In this document: positions 27,340-35,573 of the stretch, piece after piece
How the letters are laid out: every line of letters begins with the position of its first letter
How positions within the stretch are numbered: the stretch's first letter is position 1
Assembly: GCF_003610455.1 (NCBI RefSeq)
Contig: NZ_RAQK01000002.1
Span: forward strand, 1,148,317-1,212,316
Reading direction: 5' to 3'
Source: Sulfitobacter guttiformis
GTDB taxonomy: Bacteria; Pseudomonadota; Alphaproteobacteria; Rhodobacterales; Rhodobacteraceae
Length of the DNA stretch: 64,000 nt
Notes under the pieces: model-generated
What the model was told of the DNA's origin: nothing
Database searches by the model: none
Seen by the model: only the letters and a program-made list of their open reading frames with translations
Program-made: the position numbers and the translations under genes

Positions 27340-28273
27340 CAAGCTTTCCCATCTGACGCATCATAAACACCCCGAGGCCGATACTTGTAACAGCGACAGC
27401 TGACATCATCTGCCCGCGTGGATCAGAATAGAGCGGAGCAAGATACGCGCCGTTGAGCACTGCAATCGCGAGCGCCACGGCAAAGGGCAATGAGGCAAGG
27501 ATCAGCGCGCTCGCGCGGGCCTCGGAAGACAATGCGCGGGCTTTCTTTCGCAGCTTGCGGCGTTCGCGCAACTGGCCTGCGAGGTTCTCCATCGTCTCGA
27601 TCATATTGCCGCCCGTCTCGGCCTGAAGGGAGGTGGCAACTGCGAAGAAGCTGACTTCGGGTGTGGCTACGCGGGCCTGAAGGCGCGCCAGACTGTTGCT
27701 CAGAGTCTCGCCCATGCAGATTTCGTCATGACAGCGGGTAAATTCACGATGAACCGGCCCTTTTGAAGTCTCGACAACAATTCCGATGCTGTCCGAAACA
27801 GGCCGACCAGCCCGCAGGCCACGCGCAAAGACATCCAGTGCCTCGGGCAACTGCTCGGTAAAGGTGGCGCGGTAATATGCTTGCGCAATTCGCACAGCGG
27901 CGAATACGATCAACAGCGGCACAGCAATGGCCACAGGAATTGCCAGCAGCGGATGCAGGCCCAGCGCCAGCACCGATAGCGCGTAAATCCCGAGCGTTCC
28001 GAGTGAGGCCTGAACCATCAACTCTGTGATGCTAACGTGCAGGTTCGTTTGGGCAAGTTGTGCGTCGAGATGGGCGAACAGGCTGTTCTTTTCATTCTTG
28101 CGCGGCTTTGCGCGGTCCACTGATGGGGCGATGGTCAGGGCAGTGCCCTGCCGCACCCGCTGAAGGCGCGCAGTGTGGCGGCGGCGCTGACGATCAGCGG
28201 CAACTACAAGACACAGAACCAACCCTGCAAACAGAGCGATACCGGTGCCAAAGATCAGAACGGTCCAAACCAT
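27332..28273 (-). CDS. tadB: Tad inner-membrane platform protein TadB (GspF family)
   Basis: 313 residues, N- and C-terminal membrane helices with a central GspF domain ('QLPEALDVFARGLRAGRPV' and 'TGGNMIETMENLAGQLRERRK'). This is the TadB/C family of Flp pilus platforms. It starts 3 bases after the tadA stop and overlaps tadC. Confidence 0.9.
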   Translation of the reverse strand: MVWTVLIFGTGIALFAGLVLCLVVAADRQRRRHTARLQRVRQGTALTIAPSVDRAKPRKNEKNSLFAHLDAQLAQTNLHVSITELMVQASLGTLGIYALSVLALGLHPLLAIPVAIAVPLLIVFAAVRIAQAYYRATFTEQLPEALDVFARGLRAGRPVSDSIGIVVETSKGPVHREFTRCHDEICMGETLSNSLARLQARVATPEVSFFAVATSLQAETGGNMIETMENLAGQLRERRKLRKKARALSSEARASALILASLPFAVALAIAVLNGAYLAPLYSDPRGQMMSAVAVTSIGLGVFMMRQMGKLDV

Positions 28274-28276
28274 GCC

Positions 28277-29920
28277 TCAGCCTCCCAACAGCGCGTCGAG
28301 CGCGTCACCAAGGCCGTATTCGGCGGCGCGGCGCGCAAATTTCGGGCGATAGCCGGAGTATCGGAACTCGCCTTTTACCTCTGCCCGTGTGCTTGAGGGA
28401 TCGGCATCAAAGGTAAACAGCTCTTGCAAGGTGATTGCATCGCCCGCAAGGCCTGCAATCTCGGAAATCGAGGTGATCCGGCGTTTGCCGTCCCGCATAC
28501 GCGAGACCTGAATGATGAGGTGAACCGCATCCACCAACTGGCGGCGCACTACGCCTGTACCAGGTGCGAACCCTGCAAGGGCTGCCATACTCTCAACCCG
28601 TGTCAGCGCCTCGCGGGGGGTGTTGGCGTGCAACGTGGACATCGAGCCGTCATGGCCGGTGTTCATCGCCTGAAGGAGATCGAGCACTTCGTCGCCGCGA
28701 ATTTCGCCAATAATTATCCGGTCTGGGCGCATCCGAAGAGCGTTGCGTACCAGCGTCCGCATGGTAATCTCGCCCGTTCCCTCGACGTTGGGTGGGCGTG
28801 TCTCGAAGCGGACAACATGGGGCTGCTGGAACCGCAACTCTGCCGCATCCTCGATCGTCACAAGGCGCTCGCCCTCTGGAATGAATTGGGACATGGCATT
28901 CATCAGCGTTGTTTTGCCAGAGCCGGTGCCGCCTGATACCAGTATGTTGAGGCGCAATATGGCAGCCATGGCAAGGAAGTCAGCCATCTGCTGGGTCATG
29001 CTACCGCCTTTTACCAACGCCTCCAGCTTTACCGGATTTGCGGGAAATTTACGGATGGTAATGGTAGGCCCATCAATTGCCAGCGGGGGCACCGCGACGT
29101 TTACACGGCTGCCGTCCTTTAGGCGGGCATCGACCATCGGCTGGCTTTCGTCTATGCGGCGACCAACGGCTGCCACGATCCGGCTTGCCACAGCGAACAC
29201 ATGGGCATTGTCGCGAAAGCGGATGTTGGTGAGGACAAGCTTGCCAGAGCGCTCGACATAGACCTGATGCGGGCCGTTCACCATGATATCGGTCACGGTA
29301 TCGTCTGCCAACAATGCCTCCAGCGGGCCAAGACCAAGCATATCTGCCAGCACTGCCGTCACAAGATCGGAAACCTCGCGTCCGTTCAGGCGCATCTTGC
29401 GCTCCTCCGAGACCGTGCGGATCGCGTCGCGGATCAGCTGCTCCTGCTCGACCCGTGGTTGCGATACCAATTTGGAGAAATCCAGCGTTGTGGACAGCGC
29501 CTTTACCACCTCGTTTGAGGTGTTCATCAGATCGCCCGACGGCTCACGCACCAACGGGGTGGTTTTAGGCAACGCCTCGATTTGTGCTGCGGATTTGGGC
29601 GCCTCAGGTCTTTGCGGGCGTGGTTGCGGCGATTTGGCAGGGGTGGCTGCCTTCACTGCTGCTGGTGTGGCGGGGACGACTTCAAGCACCGGCTTTAAAT
29701 TGGCACTTGGCGTACCAGGCGCGAGCGCGGCAGTCGCAGCCTTGAGTATTTCGCGCTGGACGGACAGCGGCCATGTCACGCCGGAGTTCTCGATTACATA
29801 AGACACAGCAACGTTTGCACGTTCAGCAGCCGACAGACCGGCAGCATTAATCTGCTTTGCGATATCAAGCACCTGAGACAGAGCATCATCCATCGCCACA
29901 TTCGGGGAAAGGAGGGTCAT
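28277..29920 (-). CDS. tadA: Tad pilus ATPase TadA (CpaF family)
   Basis: 547 residues. Residues ~70-125 are a Pro/Ala-rich linker that joins a short N-terminal domain to the CpaF core. Walker A 'GGTGSGKTT' is at about 330-338. The Asp box 'TIEDAAEL', the Walker B 'IIIGEIRGDE' and the His box 'STLHANTP' follow, as in secretion/pilus ATPases. A hexamer at the inner membrane would power Flp pilin assembly. It overlaps tadZ by 4 bases and has AAGGA before its ATG. Confidence 0.92.
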   Translation of the reverse strand: MTLLSPNVAMDDALSQVLDIAKQINAAGLSAAERANVAVSYVIENSGVTWPLSVQREILKAATAALAPGTPSANLKPVLEVVPATPAAVKAATPAKSPQPRPQRPEAPKSAAQIEALPKTTPLVREPSGDLMNTSNEVVKALSTTLDFSKLVSQPRVEQEQLIRDAIRTVSEERKMRLNGREVSDLVTAVLADMLGLGPLEALLADDTVTDIMVNGPHQVYVERSGKLVLTNIRFRDNAHVFAVASRIVAAVGRRIDESQPMVDARLKDGSRVNVAVPPLAIDGPTITIRKFPANPVKLEALVKGGSMTQQMADFLAMAAILRLNILVSGGTGSGKTTLMNAMSQFIPEGERLVTIEDAAELRFQQPHVVRFETRPPNVEGTGEITMRTLVRNALRMRPDRIIIGEIRGDEVLDLLQAMNTGHDGSMSTLHANTPREALTRVESMAALAGFAPGTGVVRRQLVDAVHLIIQVSRMRDGKRRITSISEIAGLAGDAITLQELFTFDADPSSTRAEVKGEFRYSGYRPKFARRAAEYGLGDALDALLGG

Positions 29921-31137
29921 GAGAATATCCTTTTAAGTAGCGGCAGACGTTTTGATTTTGCAGCCGGCGCAGGCCGGGCGCTCGCCTTGGCCCAGATCGC
30001 TGCAACAGATTTTGCATATGCACCGCGCGGCTGCATCTCGATCAGCGGACGGGCGGCGCGGTGTGCGCGCATCAGCGGTACATCGCTGCGCGGAAGCGTT
30101 GCGGCGATAGCATGACCAATCGTTTTGGCCACATCTTTTTGGGACAGTTTTGCATCTTTGCGCAGGTCCGACAGCACGGGGATAATCCGCAGATCGGGTG
30201 CTTGTGCCGCAAGCGCATCAATCAGGCGGCGCGCTGCATTCACGCCGGAAAATCCGGTCGGGATCACAAGAACCAGCACATCGAACCGGCGCGCCAGTTC
30301 GGGCTGTTGCATCAGGTGATCGCGGGTCACATCTGTGATCACCACATCGAATTCGGCGCACAGCGGGGAGTATAGACCAGAAAGCCCCGCCTCATAGGTT
30401 CGGGCATCCTGCCCGATCCGAACCTGATGGGAATACAGCGAGAGACGGTCGTTCAAATGATCCATCGTAGCTGCAATGAACGTCTCGTCGATCCGGTCTG
30501 GAGACATTAGCGCCTCGAACAAGCCGACAGTCTCTTCGCGGTCCAGATCAATCGCTTGGGAACCAAAGCGTAAATCGGCATCGATCAATGCGGTGCGCAG
30601 GGCCGCGCCCTTTGCCGCGGCCGCATGAAAGCCAAGGTTCTGAGCCAAAAGGCTGGCGCCCACGCCGCCGTTACTGCCGACCACAGCGATAGACATTGTT
30701 TTTGTGATGAATTCAGGTGCGGCAGCGGCCGGCTCTGGCACGAGGGAGGCTGGAACGCTCCGCTGGACCGAGAGGATCTCCTCGGCGGTGACGGGAAGGG
30801 CGAAGTATTCAAGCGCACCTGCTTTTATAAGGGCGCGGTAGGTGGTGATGTCGGATTGTGCGCCCAGCACGATAACATCAGTACCTGTGCGGCAGATCTC
30901 TGTCACACATTCGCAGGCCATCTCAACGGGAATATGCCCTATCTCCGCAAGGATGATCAGGGGCGCATTTTCTTCGGTGCAAACGCGCGCTGCGCCACTC
31001 AGACCACCACCATGCAAATCGTCACTATCGCCCACGCTGGTCTCGAGGACCGAACGGGCAACTGCCGCACCTTCATCAGTGCAAACATAAGCGGCGATAT
31101 GGACGGTGGTATGATTGACGTTGGCATCGAATGGCAT
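29917..31137 (-). CDS. tadZ: Tad pilus localisation ATPase TadZ/CpaE
   Basis: 406 residues from the ATG at 31137 ('MPFDANVNH'); the frame upstream to 31524 crosses the pilin gene and is not coding. An N-terminal receiver-like domain (about 1-125) lacks an obvious phosphoacceptor site. A MinD/ParA-like ATPase domain follows, with the deviant Walker A 'GSNGGVGASLLAQN', in which the first-lysine/second-lysine positions are not both kept. TadZ places the Tad machine at the cell pole. It lies 77 bp downstream of flp. Confidence 0.85.
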   Translation of the reverse strand: MPFDANVNHTTVHIAAYVCTDEGAAVARSVLETSVGDSDDLHGGGLSGAARVCTEENAPLIILAEIGHIPVEMACECVTEICRTGTDVIVLGAQSDITTYRALIKAGALEYFALPVTAEEILSVQRSVPASLVPEPAAAAPEFITKTMSIAVVGSNGGVGASLLAQNLGFHAAAAKGAALRTALIDADLRFGSQAIDLDREETVGLFEALMSPDRIDETFIAATMDHLNDRLSLYSHQVRIGQDARTYEAGLSGLYSPLCAEFDVVITDVTRDHLMQQPELARRFDVLVLVIPTGFSGVNAARRLIDALAAQAPDLRIIPVLSDLRKDAKLSQKDVAKTIGHAIAATLPRSDVPLMRAHRAARPLIEMQPRGAYAKSVAAIWAKASARPAPAAKSKRLPLLKRIFS

Positions 31138-31214
31138 GGGACTTACCTGTGGATGAAAGGAATATGGCGGTGCGCGCCAAGAACTGCGCACACCGCATTT
31201 TCTTCTAAGATTTG

Positions 31215-31430
31215 TTATGGAGTGGCTGTTGAAGCGGGCTTGTTGTCTGTCAGCGCCTGGCTCATGGTTGCGAAGCCTTCGTTTGTCTGCCCACCGAGTG
31301 TTGCAACAGTACCGACGATCACCGCGCCTACCAGAGCGGCGAAGAGGCCGTATTCGATTGCAGTGGCGCCATCTTCGTCCTTGGAGAATGTTTTGGCGAA
31401 GGCTTTGATTGCTGTGCGTGTCATTGTCAT
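31215..31430 (-). CDS. flp: Flp family type IVb pilin
   Basis: 71 residues from the ATG at 31430 (a second ATG lies two codons further). The leader 'KDEDG' precedes the processing site, and the mature protein begins 'ATAIEYGLFAALVGAVIV', with the Flp-specific Glu5-Tyr6. The hydrophobic helix is followed by a short Ser/Thr/Gly tail. It is the major pilin subunit and the first gene of the operon. On the minus strand TATAAC at 31511-31516 might be a -10 box, but I see no good -35. Confidence 0.92.
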   Translation of the reverse strand: MTMTRTAIKAFAKTFSKDEDGATAIEYGLFAALVGAVIVGTVATLGGQTNEGFATMSQALTDNKPASTATP

Positions 31431-31933
31431 TTCGTGGTCTCGCTTTCGAGGTTGGGGGGGATCGTTGGTGACCCGTTGATGAGACTGAACATGCAGCACA
31501 AATTAACATTGTTATATCCACCAAGGGTCGCTCTGCCCCAACTCCGCCCTAAAGAACCACCTGTATCATACCAAGGTCGTACGCCTTTCGGACCGCATTG
31601 TGGCAGGGCACCGCCCCAATTACGGCAGAGTTGCGATGCGGTTAATTGCGGCACTTTTTCCGCTGCCAACGAAGGCAAAAGTTCGGCACATCCGGTGGGT
31701 GTTGCACAGATTTTCTGGTCCATTCGATCCCAAAATTAACCGAAATTTAACGGTGTTCGAATCGCGACGGAATCGGCTTTTGCCGCATCTTCTTTCGTCC
31801 GAATGGGGATGTATCGCCTGCGGTCACATGACCACGTCGACAATGCTGACAAATATGCTTAGGCATCAGAGATGTTTTTGCGCAGATGTAATGCGTTGGA
31901 ACCGGACATCGGCCCCGCGGCAAAAGGCATTCC
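31431..31933. other. Divergent intergenic region flp / mnmH
   Basis: About 500 bp between the start of flp (minus) and mnmH (plus), so it should hold both promoters. No ORF in it has coding character. TATAAC near 31511-31516 (minus strand) is the only promoter-like element noticed. No hairpin or riboswitch fold was recognised. Confidence 0.5.
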
Positions 31934-32980
31934 ATGACCCCCTTTATCCTCAATACACTCAGCGACCTGCGAAACCTTGGTGTCGATACGATCATTGATG
32001 TGCGTGCCCCTGCCGAATTCGCCGAGGACCACCTTCCCGGTGCCGTCAACATGCCCGTGCTCACCGATGAGCAGCGTGCCGAGGTCGGGACGATCTATAC
32101 TCAGGTCAGTCCGTTCAAGGCACGCAAGATCGGTGGCGCACTTGTAGCACAGAACACCGCACGCCATTTACAGGGACCTTTGGCCGATAAGGAAGGCGGT
32201 TGGCAGCCGCTGGTCTATTGCTGGCGCGGAGGCCAACGCTCGGGCGCGTTTGCCACCATCCTCGATCAGGTCGGCTGGCGCGTGCAGCTATTGAAGGGCG
32301 GGTACAAGAGTTACCGCAGTCAGGTTGTCGCAGCCCTCTACGACACCCACCTGCCCCATCGCCTGATGCTTGTGGACGGCGGCACGGGCACGGCAAAGAC
32401 GGCGCTGTTGCACGAGCTTGCGGCGCAAGGCGCGCAAATACTGGATTTGGAGGGACTGGCGGCGCACCGAGGGTCCCTGTTCGGGCGCACCGCAGAGGCA
32501 CAGCCAGCGCAAAAGATGTTCGAAAGCCGTCTTGCTGTACAGCTCGGCACACTTGATCCTCACAAGATAACGTTTGTGGAGGCCGAAAGCTCGAAAATCG
32601 GTGAGCGGATGATACCTGCCGCACTTTGGGCGCGGATGGCGGATGCGCCGCGTATGATGATCAGTGCACCAATAGGGGCACGCAGCAGTTTTTTATGCGA
32701 TGCCTACGCCGACCTGACGCAGGACAAGATTGAATTTAGCGCGCTGGTTGACCGTTTGCGTCCCTACCACTCTGCTGCCCGAATTACCGAATGGCAAACC
32801 GAGGTTGAACACGGAAACTGGCAGAAACTGGCCGCAGATCTGATCACGCACCACTACGATCCCCGCTATGCCAAATCTGTAGCGCGCAGGGAGGATGCCG
32901 TTCATCATGTTACATTGCCCGATCTGGAGGTAGGCACACTTGCCCGCGCCGCCAAAGCGCTGGTATCGCGATTCAGCTGA
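31934..32980 (+). CDS. mnmH: tRNA 2-selenouridine/geranyl-2-thiouridine synthase
   Basis: 348 residues. The N-terminal rhodanese domain has 'IDVRAPAEFAEDHLPGA' and the catalytic 'YCWRGGQRS' loop (Cys96). A P-loop domain follows with 'GGTGTAKT' at about 149-156 and 'FVEAESSKIGERMIP'. MnmH (SelU/YbbB) replaces sulfur by selenium at the wobble 2-thiouridine of tRNAs for Lys, Glu and Gln, using selenophosphate. The adjacent convergent selD makes that substrate, so the two genes form a functional pair for selenium use in tRNA. The 3' ends overlap by 8 bases. Confidence 0.93.
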   Translation: MTPFILNTLSDLRNLGVDTIIDVRAPAEFAEDHLPGAVNMPVLTDEQRAEVGTIYTQVSPFKARKIGGALVAQNTARHLQGPLADKEGGWQPLVYCWRGGQRSGAFATILDQVGWRVQLLKGGYKSYRSQVVAALYDTHLPHRLMLVDGGTGTAKTALLHELAAQGAQILDLEGLAAHRGSLFGRTAEAQPAQKMFESRLAVQLGTLDPHKITFVEAESSKIGERMIPAALWARMADAPRMMISAPIGARSSFLCDAYADLTQDKIEFSALVDRLRPYHSAARITEWQTEVEHGNWQKLAADLITHHYDPRYAKSVARREDAVHHVTLPDLEVGTLARAAKALVSRFS

Positions 32981-35138
32981 GACGCAGGCGGCCCGAACCG
33001 GCGGACAATCGGCCAATCACATGGCCCGCACAACCTTGCGCCTCAAGCGCTGTGATAACTTGCGCGACCACGGTCGCGGGCACTGCCGCGAGCAGACCGC
33101 CCGCCGTCTGCGGATCATATAGCAGGTCGTCCCCAGCGCCCTCTACCGGCGCATCCGCACGGTTGGACGCCATGAGCGAGGACGATACACCCGCCTGCGA
33201 CAGCGCCTGCGCTCCGGCATAAACCGGAATTGCATTGGCATTGATCCATGCATCCAGCGCCGCGCCCTCACACATTGCGAGCACATGCCCGGCAAGGCCA
33301 AAACCGGTAACATCCGTCATCGCATTTGCGTGCGGAGAAATGATCGCCGCCTCGCGGTGCTGCGGTTGCGACATGATGGCAAGGGCCGCTGCGACATCGC
33401 GCCCATCGGCTTGACCGGCCATATCGGCAGCAAGAAGAACGCCGGAGCCGATCGGCCGCGTCAGGATCAGGACATCGCCATCCTGCGCGCCGCTCACAGT
33501 GAGTGGCATCGCGTCGCGTGTGCCCGTCACCGTAAAGCCGATTGTGAGCTCTGAACCCATGGTCGTGTGACCACCGACCAACTGTGCACCCGCGGCAGCC
33601 ATCACTTCGTTGGCTACGGCCGTGATCTCGGCAATGGTGCGCGCCTGGAGCGCCTCAGACATCTGCGGCACCACAATCGAGGCAAGCGCAACCTGAGGCC
33701 GCGCGCCCATCGCCCAGACATCGCCCAGCGCATGAACAGCGGCGATCCGCGTCATCATTGCAGGATCTTCAATAGCGCTGCGCAGGTGATCCGTGCTTAT
33801 CACCTGAAATCCGCCTCCGTCCTTTCGCAAAATGGCTGCATCATCGCCTGCCCCGGTAACCACTTCGCCTGATGGCTGCGCCAGTCCTGCCAGCGCACCT
33901 GACAAAATTCCTCGCCCGACCTTTGCACCACAGCCGCCGCAGAGGGGCTTTGCCGTGAGTATCTGCGCGGCCCCTATTGCCATTGAGCCCCTTGGTTGTG
34001 GCACTTGCATCGTTGACAGATCGCACAAGCGGTCCATGAAACTTTGGTCGATCCGGTCTTTCCAGCGCCACAAATATGTGCCCTGCACCGCCAAACCAAA
34101 CTTCTCTGCGATGGCAGATTTACCCCCTAACGAGATCAACTTGAGATAGTTTTTTTGGGGCTTCCATGTCTTGCGCCTGCCGCCACTTAGAGCGGCACGC
34201 AGGTTGTGATGCAGAACGGGTGCGGCCCGCACTGCAAACACCCCAGCCTTGGGGCGTGGCGCATGGGGCATGACGGCGCAATCTCCAACAGCAAACACGG
34301 CTTCATCATCAATCACGCCAAGATCAGGCCCTATCTGGATGAAGCCGTCTGTCAGAGGAAGATCGGTTTGGGCGATCCATTTATGGGCAAACGCCCCTGC
34401 CGCCCCGACACATAATGCAGCCGGAACAGATTTGTTCCCCTCCAACTCAACCGCGCCTTCCTCGATGCGGACAACTTTTGCATCTGTGAGCACCGTTATG
34501 CCCAACTGAGCCATCGCGTGCAGTATCCGCCGGCGCACCATGTTGCCCACGCCCGATATTTGCGGCCCTGCCTCGATCACGGTGACGCGGGGCATGACAT
34601 CCGAAGCGCGCAATGCAAAGGCCATCGCCATGGCCAATTCGCACCCCGCGACCCCGCCGCCGATCACCGCGACATCCGGCGCCACCTCTCCCTTTGCTGC
34701 GCGGGTTGAAAAATCGCGCCATCGCGCGGCGTAGATATCCAGCGGCTTGGCCCCGATGGCGTGCTGTGCAAAGCCCGCCAGATTCATCTCTGCCGTTATC
34801 CCTACGTCAATCGAGGCGACATCATAGGCCACCGGGCCGCGACTCTCCAGCATCACCTCGCGGCGCGTGCGGTCGATACCAACCGCTTTGTCGAGCAGCA
34901 ATCGCGCGCCTGCATGACGGCAAAGGCGCACCAGATCAATCTCAAGATCATCGCGGCCATAATGCCCCGCGACATGACCGGGCAACATACCGGTATAGGG
35001 TGCGGTCGGGCCGGGGTTGATAACAGTAAGCCGCGCGCCCGGAAGGGGGTTCATCCCCCACGCCCTGAGCACCAAAGCATGCGCATGGCCCCCGCCCACC
35101 AGAACAAGATCACGGGTAAATGGAACGGTTGGGGTCAC
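32973..35138 (-). CDS. selD: Selenide, water dikinase with N-terminal FAD-dependent reductase domain
   Basis: 721 residues from a GTG start with GAGGA upstream. Residues 1 to about 375 are an NDH-2-like FAD/NAD(P) oxidoreductase ('LVLVGGGHAHAL' dinucleotide motif, second 'AVIGGGVAGCELAMAMA', 'FAVGDCA'). Residues from about 400 on are SelD: 'KPLCGGCGAKVG' holds the active-site Cys/Lys, then 'GAGDDAAIL', and 'DVTGFGLAGH'. SelD makes selenophosphate from selenide and ATP. Such fusions are known in bacteria, where the oxidoreductase presumably delivers reduced selenium. No selA/selB is in the window, so the tRNA modification route is the visible use. Confidence 0.93.
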   Translation of the reverse strand: MTPTVPFTRDLVLVGGGHAHALVLRAWGMNPLPGARLTVINPGPTAPYTGMLPGHVAGHYGRDDLEIDLVRLCRHAGARLLLDKAVGIDRTRREVMLESRGPVAYDVASIDVGITAEMNLAGFAQHAIGAKPLDIYAARWRDFSTRAAKGEVAPDVAVIGGGVAGCELAMAMAFALRASDVMPRVTVIEAGPQISGVGNMVRRRILHAMAQLGITVLTDAKVVRIEEGAVELEGNKSVPAALCVGAAGAFAHKWIAQTDLPLTDGFIQIGPDLGVIDDEAVFAVGDCAVMPHAPRPKAGVFAVRAAPVLHHNLRAALSGGRRKTWKPQKNYLKLISLGGKSAIAEKFGLAVQGTYLWRWKDRIDQSFMDRLCDLSTMQVPQPRGSMAIGAAQILTAKPLCGGCGAKVGRGILSGALAGLAQPSGEVVTGAGDDAAILRKDGGGFQVISTDHLRSAIEDPAMMTRIAAVHALGDVWAMGARPQVALASIVVPQMSEALQARTIAEITAVANEVMAAAGAQLVGGHTTMGSELTIGFTVTGTRDAMPLTVSGAQDGDVLILTRPIGSGVLLAADMAGQADGRDVAAALAIMSQPQHREAAIISPHANAMTDVTGFGLAGHVLAMCEGAALDAWINANAIPVYAGAQALSQAGVSSSLMASNRADAPVEGAGDDLLYDPQTAGGLLAAVPATVVAQVITALEAQGCAGHVIGRLSAGSGRLRLS

Positions 35139-35573
35139 TGTATATCCTCGGACTTTGGTATCGGCTGTCTAAAGCAAAGCGCAATATATACATGCGGAAA
35201 AGCGATGTCGTTCATATCACGGTCGAGACCGAAAAGCGCCCCACCGGTAAAGCGAACCAATTAGGATTGACGCTTTAGTCCGCAGTATCCGCATTTGTCC
35301 TGCCATAGCAACAGTATGCCTTGACCGTGTTACTCACGCTTGCGTCAGACATGCGTCAGGCTGATCAAGGGCGTTTTTCCGTCCAGCCATTATGCAATTT
35401 CATCATAGGATGGTCTTGCCTTGTGCCACAACTGGTGAGAACGTTAACCTTTAGCGAAGCAGCCCCAAAGACCGCAGCCGCTATAAGGTTAATTTCTTGC
35501 TCACAGCGAGGAGTCAGCAAGACAGTCCTAAGCAATGAAAATACTCACACGCAAACCATGAGGTGCCGGACAA
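35139..35573. other. Divergent intergenic region selD / NRPS
   Basis: 435 bp separating the selD start from the NRPS start. GC drops here and stays lower into the NRPS gene. A direct repeat GCGTCAG occurs at about 35342 and 35352. No convincing gene, terminator or Fur-like site was seen. Confidence 0.4.

Noticed and set aside
31680..31705. Sigma-54-like GGCAC...TTGCA pair near the flp/mnmH spacer
   Set aside because: The spacing between the two elements is too long (12 bases) for a -24/-12 promoter.
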